Shown here in pieces: positions 22,562-29,261 of a stretch of DNA of 29,261 nucleotides. The position numbers and the translations under genes were made by a program. Each line of letters starts with the position of its first letter. The first letter of the stretch is position 1. The notes under the pieces are model-generated. The model had not been told where the DNA came from. It saw only the letters and a program-made list of their open reading frames with translations, and did no database searches. The stretch covers positions 1 to 29,261 of the forward strand of contig JAILBG010000135.1 of the NCBI GenBank assembly GCA_024681215.1. The letters run 5' to 3'. The DNA comes from RUG563 sp024681215. Lineage in GTDB: Bacteria > Bacillota > Clostridia > Christensenellales > Aristaeellaceae.

Positions 22562-23596
22562 ATGCGCGAATGGATGGGGATGTATCCGGAGGAGATCCGG
22601 GATGCCGTTGCCGGAATGGGCGAAAAGCCCTACCGGGCCGGGCAGATCTTTGCCTGGCTGCATCGCGGCGCCTGCTTTGACGATATGACCAATCTGCCCG
22701 CGGCGCTCCGGGAAAGGCTGAAAGCGGAGGGCGTGGACCAGCCGGTTTCCATCCGGGAGGAGCGGATCTCCCGGCTGGACGGCACCCGGAAATTCCTTTT
22801 CTCCCTTCGGGACGGCAACTGCGTGGAAGGCGTGCTGATGCGCTACCGCTACGGCGCTACGCTGTGCATTTCCACCCAGGTGGGCTGCCGGATGGGCTGC
22901 CGCTTCTGCGCCAGCACTCTGGACGGGTGCGTGAGGAATCTGACGGCGGCGGAAATGCTGGGGGAGGTGCAGTGCGCCAATCGGGTACTCCGGGACGAAC
23001 GGGTGCACAACATCGTGCTCATGGGCAGCGGGGAACCGCTGGACAACTACGATGAAACGGTGCGGTTCCTGCGGCTGGTATCCCATCCGGAGGGGCTGAA
23101 CATCGGGATCCGGCATATTTCCCTGAGCACCTGCGGCCTGGTTCCCCAGATCCGCAGATTTGCGCAGGAAGGGCTGCCGGTGACGCTGTCGCTTTCCCTG
23201 CACGCCCCCACCGACGCCATCCGGAGGGAAATCATGCCCGTCGCCCTCCGGTATTCCATCGGAGAGACCCTGGACGCCTGCCGGTACTATCTGGAAAAGA
23301 CGGGGCGGCGCATCGTGATCGAATACGCCCTGATCGACGGCGTCAACGCGGATGAAAAATGCGCGGAGGAGCTGGCGGATCTGCTCCGGGGCATGCAGTG
23401 CCACGTGAACCTGATCCCATTGAACACGGTGAAGGAACGGAAACTGAAGGGCGTTACGGAAGCACAGGTGGCCTCCTTCCTTTCCTGCCTGGAAAAGCGT
23501 CATATTTCCGCGACGCGGCGGCGGGAAATGGGGGACGATATCGAGGGCGCCTGCGGGCAACTGAGGAAAAAAGCAATGCAGGAGGCACAGCCATGA
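22562..23596 (+). CDS. rlmN: 23S rRNA A2503 / tRNA A37 C2-methyltransferase RlmN
   Basis: RlmN is a radical SAM enzyme that methylates A2503 of 23S rRNA and A37 of some tRNAs. The 344-residue protein has the CxxxCxxC cluster at C109, C113 and C116. The two mechanistic cysteines fall at C102 and C331, matching C118 and C355 of the E. coli enzyme. MGSGEPLDNYD and SLHAPTDAIRREIMP are typical, and the length is normal. The exact start is uncertain: AAGAGG at 22555-22560 is only 1 base before ATG 22562 and 13 before the next in-frame ATG at 22574. It ends in an ATGA overlap with prpC. Confidence 0.95.
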   Translation: MREWMGMYPEEIRDAVAGMGEKPYRAGQIFAWLHRGACFDDMTNLPAALRERLKAEGVDQPVSIREERISRLDGTRKFLFSLRDGNCVEGVLMRYRYGATLCISTQVGCRMGCRFCASTLDGCVRNLTAAEMLGEVQCANRVLRDERVHNIVLMGSGEPLDNYDETVRFLRLVSHPEGLNIGIRHISLSTCGLVPQIRRFAQEGLPVTLSLSLHAPTDAIRREIMPVALRYSIGETLDACRYYLEKTGRRIVIEYALIDGVNADEKCAEELADLLRGMQCHVNLIPLNTVKERKLKGVTEAQVASFLSCLEKRHISATRRREMGDDIEGACGQLRKKAMQEAQP

Positions 23597-24300
23597 AGGC
23601 GGTATCCAGAACGCATATCGGGAACGTGAGAAAATCCAATCAGGACGCGCTGCTGGTGCAGCCCGGGGAGTTCGGGCTGTACGGCGTGGCCGACGGCATG
23701 GGCGGGCACAAGGCGGGAGACGTGGCCAGCCGCATGGCGGTGGATACGCTGAAGGAAGCGCTTGCCGGCGCCCGGCCCGGTGAAGAGCTGCTGCGGAATG
23801 CGATCATGAAAGCCAACGCCGATATCTATGAAGCCCAGCTGTCCGATCCCGATCTGAACGGCATGGGCACCACGCTCACCGTGATCTGGGAGGACAAGCG
23901 CCGGATCCTGCTGGGCCATGTGGGCGACAGCCGGGCGTACCGGGTGCGGGGCGGAAAGATCGAGCAGATCAGCCAGGATCATTCCATGGTGGCGGAGCTG
24001 GTGCGGGACGGCCTGATCACCCAGGAGGAAGCCCTGATCCACCCTTATCGCAATATCATTACCCGGGCGCTGGGGGTGGATGAGGAGGTCACGGCGGACG
24101 TTTTCTCCCTGAACAAACGGCGGGGGGACAAATACCTGATCTGCTCGGACGGGCTGTCCGAATACGTGCGGGAAAATGAAATGCAGGAGATCCTGTGCTC
24201 CATGCCCATGTCCGAAGCGGCGGATAAGATGCTCTCCATGGCTTTGGACGGCGGCGGACACGACAATATTTCCCTGGTGATCGCGGAGGTGTCCGCATGA
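23593..24300 (+). CDS. prpC: PP2C-type Ser/Thr protein phosphatase PrpC (Stp)
   Basis: The 235-residue PPM-family phosphatase reverses phosphorylation by the neighbouring kinase. Metal-binding Asp residues are visible in RKSNQDAL (D18), GVADGMGGHKAGD (D34), CSDGLSEYV and GGHDNISLV. The length is typical of the stand-alone bacterial form. The ATG lies in the rlmN stop (ATGA) with AGGAGG 7 bases upstream, and its own stop overlaps the prkC start (ATGA). This gives coupled production of phosphatase and kinase. Confidence 0.96.
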   Translation: MKAVSRTHIGNVRKSNQDALLVQPGEFGLYGVADGMGGHKAGDVASRMAVDTLKEALAGARPGEELLRNAIMKANADIYEAQLSDPDLNGMGTTLTVIWEDKRRILLGHVGDSRAYRVRGGKIEQISQDHSMVAELVRDGLITQEEALIHPYRNIITRALGVDEEVTADVFSLNKRRGDKYLICSDGLSEYVRENEMQEILCSMPMSEAADKMLSMALDGGGHDNISLVIAEVSA

Positions 24301-25994
24301 TCGGAAAAGTGCTGGACAACCGATACGAGCTGGTGGAATTCGTAGGCAAGGGCGGCATGGCTCTGGTTTACCGCGCCGTGGACCGGCGCACCGGCCATTC
24401 TGTGGCGGTGAAGGTGCTGCGCCCGGAATTCAGCAAGGACGCGGAGTTCCTCAACCGGTTCGACCGGGAAGCGGTGGCGGCCAGCAAAATGAGCCACCAC
24501 AACATCGTGAACCTGTTGGATGTGGGCCAGGAAGGGGACATGCGGTATCTGGTGATGGAATACGTCAGCGGCCGCACGCTCAAGGAAGTGATCCAGCAAA
24601 ACGGGCGTCTGCCCGCGGACCTGTCTGCCCAGATCGCCATCCGCATCCTGTCCGCCCTGCAGCACGCCCATAAAAACGGCATCATTCACCGGGATATCAA
24701 GCCCCAGAACATCCTGGTGGATTCCGAAGGCCACGTGAAGGTATCCGATTTCGGGATCGCACGGGTGACGGGCGCCGATACCATCACCACCGACGACAGC
24801 GTGATGGGCTCGGTATACTACTTTTCCCCCGAACAGGCAAACGGCAAGAACGTCACTTTCTCCAGCGATCTTTACAGCGTGGGCGTGGTGCTGTATGAAA
24901 TGCTCACCGGGCAGCCGCCCTTCGACGGGGAAACCCCGGTGGCGGTGGCCATGCAGCACATCAACGGCAAGGCCCGGCCCATCGGCGAGATCCGGCCGGA
25001 CGTGCCGCCCGCCATCGTGCGGGTGGTGGAAAAGGCCATGGAGAAAAAGCCGGAAATGCGCTATCAGAGCGCCCTGGAAATGGCGCAGGATCTGCAGCGG
25101 GCCCTGCAGGAGCCCGATGGCGCGTGGATGGAAAAAAGCGTGTCCGATCAGCCCCTGACCTCCCTGGTGCAGCCTGCGGCCGTGCAGGCGGGGGACGGAA
25201 AAAAGAAGGCGAAGCCCCATTGGAAATGGGAAACCTGGGCGCTGACGGGGATCCTGATTCTGGCGGTGCTGGCGGGGCTGGCCCTGGCCGGGATGCGGAT
25301 CTACGATACGGTGGTGAACGCCACCGCCGCGCCTTACTGCGTGGATGAAACGGAGGACAGCGCCAGGAAACTGATCGAGCGGAACGATCTCATTTGCAGG
25401 GTGGACAGGATCCCGGACGCCGGGGTGGAAGCCGGACGCGTGATCACCCAGTCCCCCGAATACGGCACCTCCATGCGCAAGGGCGAAACGGTCTGCATCA
25501 CCGTTTCCACCGGGCCGGAGGAAAAGGAAGTGCCCAAGGTGGTGGGCGCTTCCCTGGAAGAAGCCAGGAGCATCATGGAGCGCAGCGGATTTACTTTGCT
25601 GCCCCTGCCGGAAAGGCAGCTTTCCCCGCTGGATTGGGATACCGTGCTGACCCAGATCCCGAAAGCGGGGGAATTGGAAAAGAGCGGCAGCGTGGTGCAG
25701 GTGACGCTGAGCGGCGGCAGCGTGATCCTGCCTAACCTCGTGGGGAAGACCCAGGACGAAGCCATGGTGATCATTCAGCAGCTGAACCTGCAGCTGGTGC
25801 CGCCGATCCAGGTGATCCCCATTACGGACGAAACGCAGTTCAACGTGGTGGCGGCACAGCTGTACCGGGATGCCGACGGCGTGCAGTACAAAACCGGCGA
25901 TCAGGTGAAGGAACAGACGATGGTGGAGCTGGCGGTGTTCGTATCCGCGGAAACGGCGCAGGAGCAGACCGGCACGGAAGGAACGGCGCAATGA
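24297..25994 (+). CDS. prkC: PASTA-domain Ser/Thr protein kinase PrkC (PknB)
   Basis: The 565-residue protein senses cell-wall fragments and phosphorylates proteins of growth, wall synthesis and spore germination. The kinase domain (1-270) has the Gly loop GKGGMALV (17-24), K39, HRDIKPQN (131-138) and DFG (151-153), with Thr/Ser-rich activation loop TITTDDS (162-168). A basic stretch (302-310) precedes one membrane helix (about 313-335). Three PASTA-like domains follow outside: about 345-405, 409-472 and 476-548, the last less regular. The protein ends in a short Glu/Thr/Gln tail. Overlaps of 4 bases link it to prpC and rsgA; the kinase phosphorylates RsgA in B. subtilis. Confidence 0.97.
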   Translation: MIGKVLDNRYELVEFVGKGGMALVYRAVDRRTGHSVAVKVLRPEFSKDAEFLNRFDREAVAASKMSHHNIVNLLDVGQEGDMRYLVMEYVSGRTLKEVIQQNGRLPADLSAQIAIRILSALQHAHKNGIIHRDIKPQNILVDSEGHVKVSDFGIARVTGADTITTDDSVMGSVYYFSPEQANGKNVTFSSDLYSVGVVLYEMLTGQPPFDGETPVAVAMQHINGKARPIGEIRPDVPPAIVRVVEKAMEKKPEMRYQSALEMAQDLQRALQEPDGAWMEKSVSDQPLTSLVQPAAVQAGDGKKKAKPHWKWETWALTGILILAVLAGLALAGMRIYDTVVNATAAPYCVDETEDSARKLIERNDLICRVDRIPDAGVEAGRVITQSPEYGTSMRKGETVCITVSTGPEEKEVPKVVGASLEEARSIMERSGFTLLPLPERQLSPLDWDTVLTQIPKAGELEKSGSVVQVTLSGGSVILPNLVGKTQDEAMVIIQQLNLQLVPPIQVIPITDETQFNVVAAQLYRDADGVQYKTGDQVKEQTMVELAVFVSAETAQEQTGTEGTAQ

Positions 25995-26878
25995 GGGAAG
26001 GCATCCTGGTGCGCGGACGCGGCGGTTTCTATACCGTCCGGGAAGAGGACGGAAAGGAATTTGTGCTGCGGGCCAAGAAAAAATTCCGCAGACTGGGCCT
26101 GACCCCGCTGGTAGGGGACCGGGTGCTGTTCACTCCCGGGGAGATCGAGGATGCGGACGGCTGGATCGAGGAGATCCTGCCGAGGGCCAGCCAGTGCCTG
26201 CGGCCGCCGGTGGCCAACGTGACGCTGCTGTGCATCGTGATTTCGCCCAGCCCCGCCCCGGACTGGCTGCTGGTGGACAAGCTGCTGATCTACGCGCGGA
26301 AGCAGGGCCTCAAGGCGCTGCTGATCCTGAACAAGATGGATATGCCGGAGGGGGAAGGCATCGCGGAGGCGGCGCAGGAAATGTACCGCGGCGCGGAGGC
26401 GGAGCTGATCCCCGTGAGCGCGCTGGATGAAAGCGGGCTCAAGCCGTTGAAGGAACGGCTGGAAAACGAGATCTGCTGTTTTTCCGGCCAATCCGGCGTG
26501 GGCAAATCCACGCTGCTCAACGCCCTGTTCGGCCTGGACCAGGAAACCGGGGACATCAGCCGCAGGATCCGGCGGGGAAAGAATACCACGCGGCATGCGG
26601 AGCTGTTCACCTTCGGCAGCATCCGGGTCATCGATACGCCGGGGTTCAGCCTGCTGGAAATGGACGAGGCGTTCGATCCCGTCCTGCTCCGGGAGTATTA
26701 TCCCGAGTTTGCGCCGTATGAGGGCCGGTGCCGCTTTTCCCCCTGCTATCACGGAAAGGAGCCCGGGTGCGCCGTGACGCAGGCGGCGGCGGAGGGTGCG
26801 ATCGATGCAAGGCGGCTGGAAAGATACCGTCAGCTGCTGGAGGACTGCCGGAAGGCATGGAGGGAACGCTATGATTGA
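25991..26878 (+). CDS. rsgA: Ribosome small-subunit GTPase RsgA
   Basis: RsgA checks late 30S maturation. The 295-residue protein has an N-terminal OB domain (1-70) and the circularly permuted GTPase order that defines the family: G4 NKMD (114-117) comes before G1 GQSGVGKS (166-173), G2 NTTRH and G3 DTPG (215-218). The C-terminal zinc site is intact: C247, C252, H254 and C260. Its ATG overlaps the prkC stop, and rpe starts 8 bases before its own stop. Confidence 0.97.
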   Translation: MREGILVRGRGGFYTVREEDGKEFVLRAKKKFRRLGLTPLVGDRVLFTPGEIEDADGWIEEILPRASQCLRPPVANVTLLCIVISPSPAPDWLLVDKLLIYARKQGLKALLILNKMDMPEGEGIAEAAQEMYRGAEAELIPVSALDESGLKPLKERLENEICCFSGQSGVGKSTLLNALFGLDQETGDISRRIRRGKNTTRHAELFTFGSIRVIDTPGFSLLEMDEAFDPVLLREYYPEFAPYEGRCRFSPCYHGKEPGCAVTQAAAEGAIDARRLERYRQLLEDCRKAWRERYD

Positions 26879-27512
26879 GCTGGCGCCGTCGCTGCTGGCG
26901 GCAGATCTGCTGCATTTGCACGGCGAAATCGAAAAAATGCTGGAAAACGGCGTCACGCGGCTGCATTTTGACGTGATGGACGCCCATTTCGTGCCCAATC
27001 TTTCCTTCGGCCCGGGGCTGCTCAGGGCCGTGCGGCAGGCGTTTCCGGCCTGCGTGCTGGACGTGCATCTGATGATGGACGAACCGGAAAAGTATATCTC
27101 GGTTTTTGCCGACGCCGGGGCGGATATCCTGACGCTGCACCGGGAGGTGCTGCCGGATGCGGAAAAGGCCCTGAAGGCGATCAAAGCGCTGGGCGTAAAA
27201 TGCGGGCTGTCCATCAAGCCGGAAACGGGGGAAGAAACGCTGCTGCCGTACCTGGATCAAATCGAAAACCTGCTGGTGATGACGGTGGAGCCGGGGTTCG
27301 GCGGGCAGAAATTCATGCCGGACGAGCTGGATAAGATCCGCCGGCTGCGCAGGGCCGGTTACCGGGGAGATATCGCGGTGGACGGAGGCGTGAACCTGCA
27401 GAACGCGCCGGAGATCGTAAAAGCCGGGGCCAACGTGCTGGTGATGGGCACGGCGTATTTCCGGGCGGAGGATCCGGCCCGGGTGGCCCGGGCCGTGAGG
27501 GAAATGGCATGA
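26871..27512 (+). CDS. rpe: Ribulose-phosphate 3-epimerase
   Basis: The 213-residue TIM-barrel enzyme interconverts ribulose-5-phosphate and xylulose-5-phosphate. Metal and catalytic residues are H32 and D34 in HFDVMDAHFVPN, H66 in DVHLMMD and D171 in AVDGGVN. VEPGFGGQKF (139-148) is the phosphate-binding loop. ATG at 26871 follows GGAGGG by 6 bases; the frame is open further upstream but only inside rsgA. The rsgA-rpe order is common in Firmicutes; thiN, which often comes next, is replaced here by rsmA. Confidence 0.97.
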   Translation: MIELAPSLLAADLLHLHGEIEKMLENGVTRLHFDVMDAHFVPNLSFGPGLLRAVRQAFPACVLDVHLMMDEPEKYISVFADAGADILTLHREVLPDAEKALKAIKALGVKCGLSIKPETGEETLLPYLDQIENLLVMTVEPGFGGQKFMPDELDKIRRLRRAGYRGDIAVDGGVNLQNAPEIVKAGANVLVMGTAYFRAEDPARVARAVREMA

Positions 27513-28336
27513 AGCGGGACTTCCATCACAAGCACAGCCTGGGCCAGAACTTTATTACCGATGATTCGCTTTTCGCCCGTTTGGTCGATTTGGCCGGCGT
27601 GGGGGAAGACGACTGCGTGCTGGAGATCGGCGCGGGGGCAGGCGGGCTTACGAAGGCGCTGGCGGAAAGATGCCGGGAAGTGACCGCCATCGAAGTGGAC
27701 GGCGCGCTGATCCCGATCCTGAAGGTGGCGCTGGAAAAGTATCCCAACGTCCGTCTGGTGCACGGGGACGTGATGCGGCTGAACCTGGGGGAGATCACCT
27801 CCATTTGGCCGCGGTTCCACATCGTGGCCAACATCCCCTATTACCTGACCACGGATCTGATGACCATGCTGCTCAGGTCCTCCCTGCCCGTGGATTCCAT
27901 CAGCGTCATGGTGCAGAAGGAGGCGGCGCAGCGCATCGCCGCCGGGCCCGGGGAGGAGGGCTGGGGCATGCTGGCCGTCCGCGCCCGGTATGTCTATGAA
28001 ATCCGGATCGCCCTGGACGTGCCGGCCGCCGCTTTTACGCCGCCTCCCAAGGTGGACAGCGCCTTCGTGGTGATGCGCAGGCGGACTGCCCCCGCGGTGC
28101 AGACGGCGGATGAAGCGCTGTTTTTCCGGGTGGCCGCCGCGGCCTTCGCCATGCGGCGGAAAACCATGGAAAACAATCTGATGGCCTCCTTTCATCTCGG
28201 CCGGGAGGAAGCCCGGGAATGGATGGAAAGCTGCGGCATCCCTCCGAACGTGCGGGGGGAAATGCTGTCGCTTGCGCAGCTTGCGGCTTTGAGCAACGCC
28301 GCGAAGAACAAGGCGGCCTGTCAGTCTATGGGCTGA
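27509..28336 (+). CDS. rsmA: 16S rRNA dimethyladenosine transferase RsmA (KsgA)
   Basis: RsmA dimethylates A1518 and A1519 in helix 45 of 16S rRNA. The 275-residue protein begins HSLGQNFITD, then the SAM loop VLEIGAGAGGLTKAL, the catalytic NIPYYLTT and the AFTPPPKVDSAF motif, all diagnostic. The C-terminal helical domain is somewhat short but complete. ATG 27509 overlaps the rpe stop (ATGA). The gene more often lies near rnmV in Firmicutes, so this place at the end of the prkC-rpe run is unusual. Its last codons form the left arm of the terminator. Confidence 0.97.
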   Translation: MKRDFHHKHSLGQNFITDDSLFARLVDLAGVGEDDCVLEIGAGAGGLTKALAERCREVTAIEVDGALIPILKVALEKYPNVRLVHGDVMRLNLGEITSIWPRFHIVANIPYYLTTDLMTMLLRSSLPVDSISVMVQKEAAQRIAAGPGEEGWGMLAVRARYVYEIRIALDVPAAAFTPPPKVDSAFVVMRRRTAPAVQTADEALFFRVAAAAFAMRRKTMENNLMASFHLGREEAREWMESCGIPPNVRGEMLSLAQLAALSNAAKNKAACQSMG

Positions 28337-28350
28337 CGGGCGCTTTTTTT
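28316..28350 (+). terminator. Intrinsic terminator of the yicC-rsmA cluster, overlapping the rsmA 3' end
   Basis: GCCTGTCAG at 28316-28324 pairs with CTGACGGGC at 28333-28341 (one T-G pair), followed by GC and seven T residues. The left arm and loop are rsmA codons and the stop codon TGA (28334-28336) is within the right arm. Confidence 0.85.
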
Positions 28351-28356
28351 GTTGTC

Positions 28357-28365
28357 TTTGGCCGA
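28357..28365 (+). other. TTTGGCCGA copy upstream of the pckA promoter
   Basis: The nonamer is identical to the copy at 14161-14169 upstream of yicC. It starts 53 bases before its TATAAT, against 50 bases at yicC. Confidence 0.35.
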
Positions 28366-28386
28366 TTTTACGACAGATATTCCGAA

Positions 28387-28415
28387 TTGACCCCATGAAA
28401 ACGCTGTGATATAAT
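28387..28415 (+). promoter_or_regulatory. Promoter of pckA
   Basis: TTGACC at 28387-28392, 17-base spacer, perfect TATAAT at 28410-28415 with TG one base upstream (extended -10). The predicted start near 28422 gives a leader of about 84 bases. Confidence 0.88.
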
Positions 28416-28428
28416 GTAGTCGGTTGAA

Positions 28429-28453
28429 GTTGGCATTGCCAACGGCAGCCAAC
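28429..28453 (+). repeat. Inverted/direct repeat in the pckA leader
   Basis: GTTGGC (28429-28434) can pair with GCCAAC at 28438-28443, loop ATT, or with a second GCCAAC at 28448-28453. The site covers about +7 to +32 of the transcript, where it could be an operator or a small RNA switch. Confidence 0.5.
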
Positions 28454-28505
28454 CCCGTATATTTCCAATCCTGTGATCCAAATATAGAAGAGAGGTAAGT
28501 GCATC

Positions 28506-29261
28506 ATGGCGAACATCGATCTGACCAGGTACGGCATTACCGGCACGAAGGAAATCATCTACAACCCGTCCTACGAATCCCTGTACAAGGACGAAATGGA
28601 CCCCACCCTCACGGGCTATGACGTGGGCAAGGAAAGCGAGCTGGGCGCCGTCAACGTGATGACCGGCGTTTATACCGGCCGCTCCCCCAAGGACAAGTAC
28701 ATCGTCATGGACGAAAACAGCAAGGACACCGTGTGGTGGACCACGCCTGAATATAAGAACGACAACCATCCCATGACCCAGGAAACCTGGGAGATCGTCA
28801 AGGACCTGGCCCAAAAGCAGCTGAGCAATAAAAAGCTGTACGTGGTGGATGCCTTCTGCGGCGCCAACAAGGACACCCGCATGGCCGTGCGCTTCATGAT
28901 GGAAGTGGCCTGGCAGGCTCATTTCGTGCGCAATATGTTCATCAAGCCCACCAAGGAAGAGGAAGCCGCCTTTGAGCCGGATTTCATCGTGTACACCGCT
29001 TCCAAGGCCAAGTGCGAACAGTACAAGGAACTGGGCCTCAACAGCGAAACCGTGGTGGCCTTCAACGTCACCAGCCGGGAGCAGGTGATCCTGAACACCT
29101 GGTACGGCGGCGAAATGAAGAAGGGCATGTTCTCCATGATGAACTACTATCTGCCCCTCAAAGGCATCGCCAGCATGCACTGCTCCGCCAATACCGATAT
29201 GAAGGGCGAAAACACCGCCATCTTCTTCGGCCTCTCCGGCACCGGCAAAACCACCCTGTCC
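28506..29261 (+). CDS. pckA: ATP-dependent phosphoenolpyruvate carboxykinase (3' end missing)
   Basis: The first 252 codons are in the window. PckA converts oxaloacetate and ATP to PEP, or runs in the reverse direction to fix CO2 in some anaerobes. The family is clear from TGVYTGRSPKDKY, from VVDAFCGAN, from NTWYGGEMKKGMFSMMNY and from the P-loop GLSGTGKTT at the right edge. Conserved residues of the N-terminal domain appear intact. ATG 28506 has AGAGG 10 bases upstream. Codons favour AAG, AAC and CTG, as expected of a highly expressed gene. The 84-base leader with repeats suggests control. Nothing indicates a break; it is simply cut by the window. Confidence 0.96.
   Translation, partial: MANIDLTRYGITGTKEIIYNPSYESLYKDEMDPTLTGYDVGKESELGAVNVMTGVYTGRSPKDKYIVMDENSKDTVWWTTPEYKNDNHPMTQETWEIVKDLAQKQLSNKKLYVVDAFCGANKDTRMAVRFMMEVAWQAHFVRNMFIKPTKEEEAAFEPDFIVYTASKAKCEQYKELGLNSETVVAFNVTSREQVILNTWYGGEMKKGMFSMMNYYLPLKGIASMHCSANTDMKGENTAIFFGLSGTGKTTLS

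Noticed and set aside
20543..23560. Very long open frame (about 1000 codons) on the minus strand
   Set aside because: It is antisense to fmt, rsmB, rlmN, all with intact family motifs. GC-rich third positions remove stops in the opposite strand; no domain is recognisable.
24045..25991. Long minus-strand open frame of about 650 codons
   Set aside because: Antisense shadow of prpC and prkC, both complete.

Overview
This window looks like a chromosome segment of a high-GC member of the Bacillota, most likely class Clostridia. The evidence is the Firmicutes-type gene order yicC-remA-gmk-rpoZ-coaBC-priA-def-fmt-rsmB-rlmN-prpC-prkC-rsgA-rpe, a PASTA-domain kinase, a SpoIID-type protein, a DUF512-der-plsY cluster and strong AGGAGG ribosome binding sites with some TTG and GTG starts. 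Genus cannot be read from the sequence. No phage, insertion sequence, CRISPR array or rRNA gene was seen, and no gene-free stretch exceeds 300 bases.

Layout. 1-1825 (+): the 3' part of a collagen-like surface or spore-coat type gene made of Gly-X-Thr triplets, followed by a GT-A glycosyltransferase with a TPR tail. 1836-1991: tRNA-Leu(UAA) with its own promoter and a terminator that can serve both strands. 2008-5248 (-): radical-SAM DUF512 protein, der and plsY, coupled by 4-base overlaps, with a clear promoter at 5283-5311. 5308-8370 (-): GNAT acetyltransferase, prmA, an inositol-monophosphatase-family phosphatase and a PHP phosphatase, from a consensus promoter at 8399-8427. 8541-10390 (+): a small ECF-like sigma factor overlapping a one-TM protein that is probably its anti-sigma or sensor partner; terminator at 10407. 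10454-12160 (-): secreted SpoIID/LytB protein with an SH3 tail. 12453-14098 (+): MATE transporter and a small unknown ORF coupled to it; terminator at 14107.

14188-28350 (+): a tightly packed run of 15 genes (yicC to rsmA) between one near-consensus promoter and one intrinsic terminator. It joins RNA turnover (yicC), biofilm regulation (remA), GMP and CoA synthesis, RNA polymerase omega, replication restart, N-terminal formyl-Met handling (def, fmt), rRNA/tRNA modification (rsmB, rlmN, rsmA), Ser/Thr phosphorylation (prpC, prkC), ribosome assembly (rsgA) and the pentose-phosphate pathway (rpe). 28387-29261 (+): promoter, repeat-bearing leader and 5' part of pckA (ATP-dependent PEP carboxykinase), cut by the window edge just after its P-loop.

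Most of the window is conserved housekeeping. The less ordinary parts are the collagen/glycosyltransferase pair, the sigma/membrane-partner pair with a Cys/His cluster, the small ORF behind the MATE gene, the leader repeats of pckA and an upstream sequence shared by the yicC and pckA promoters.
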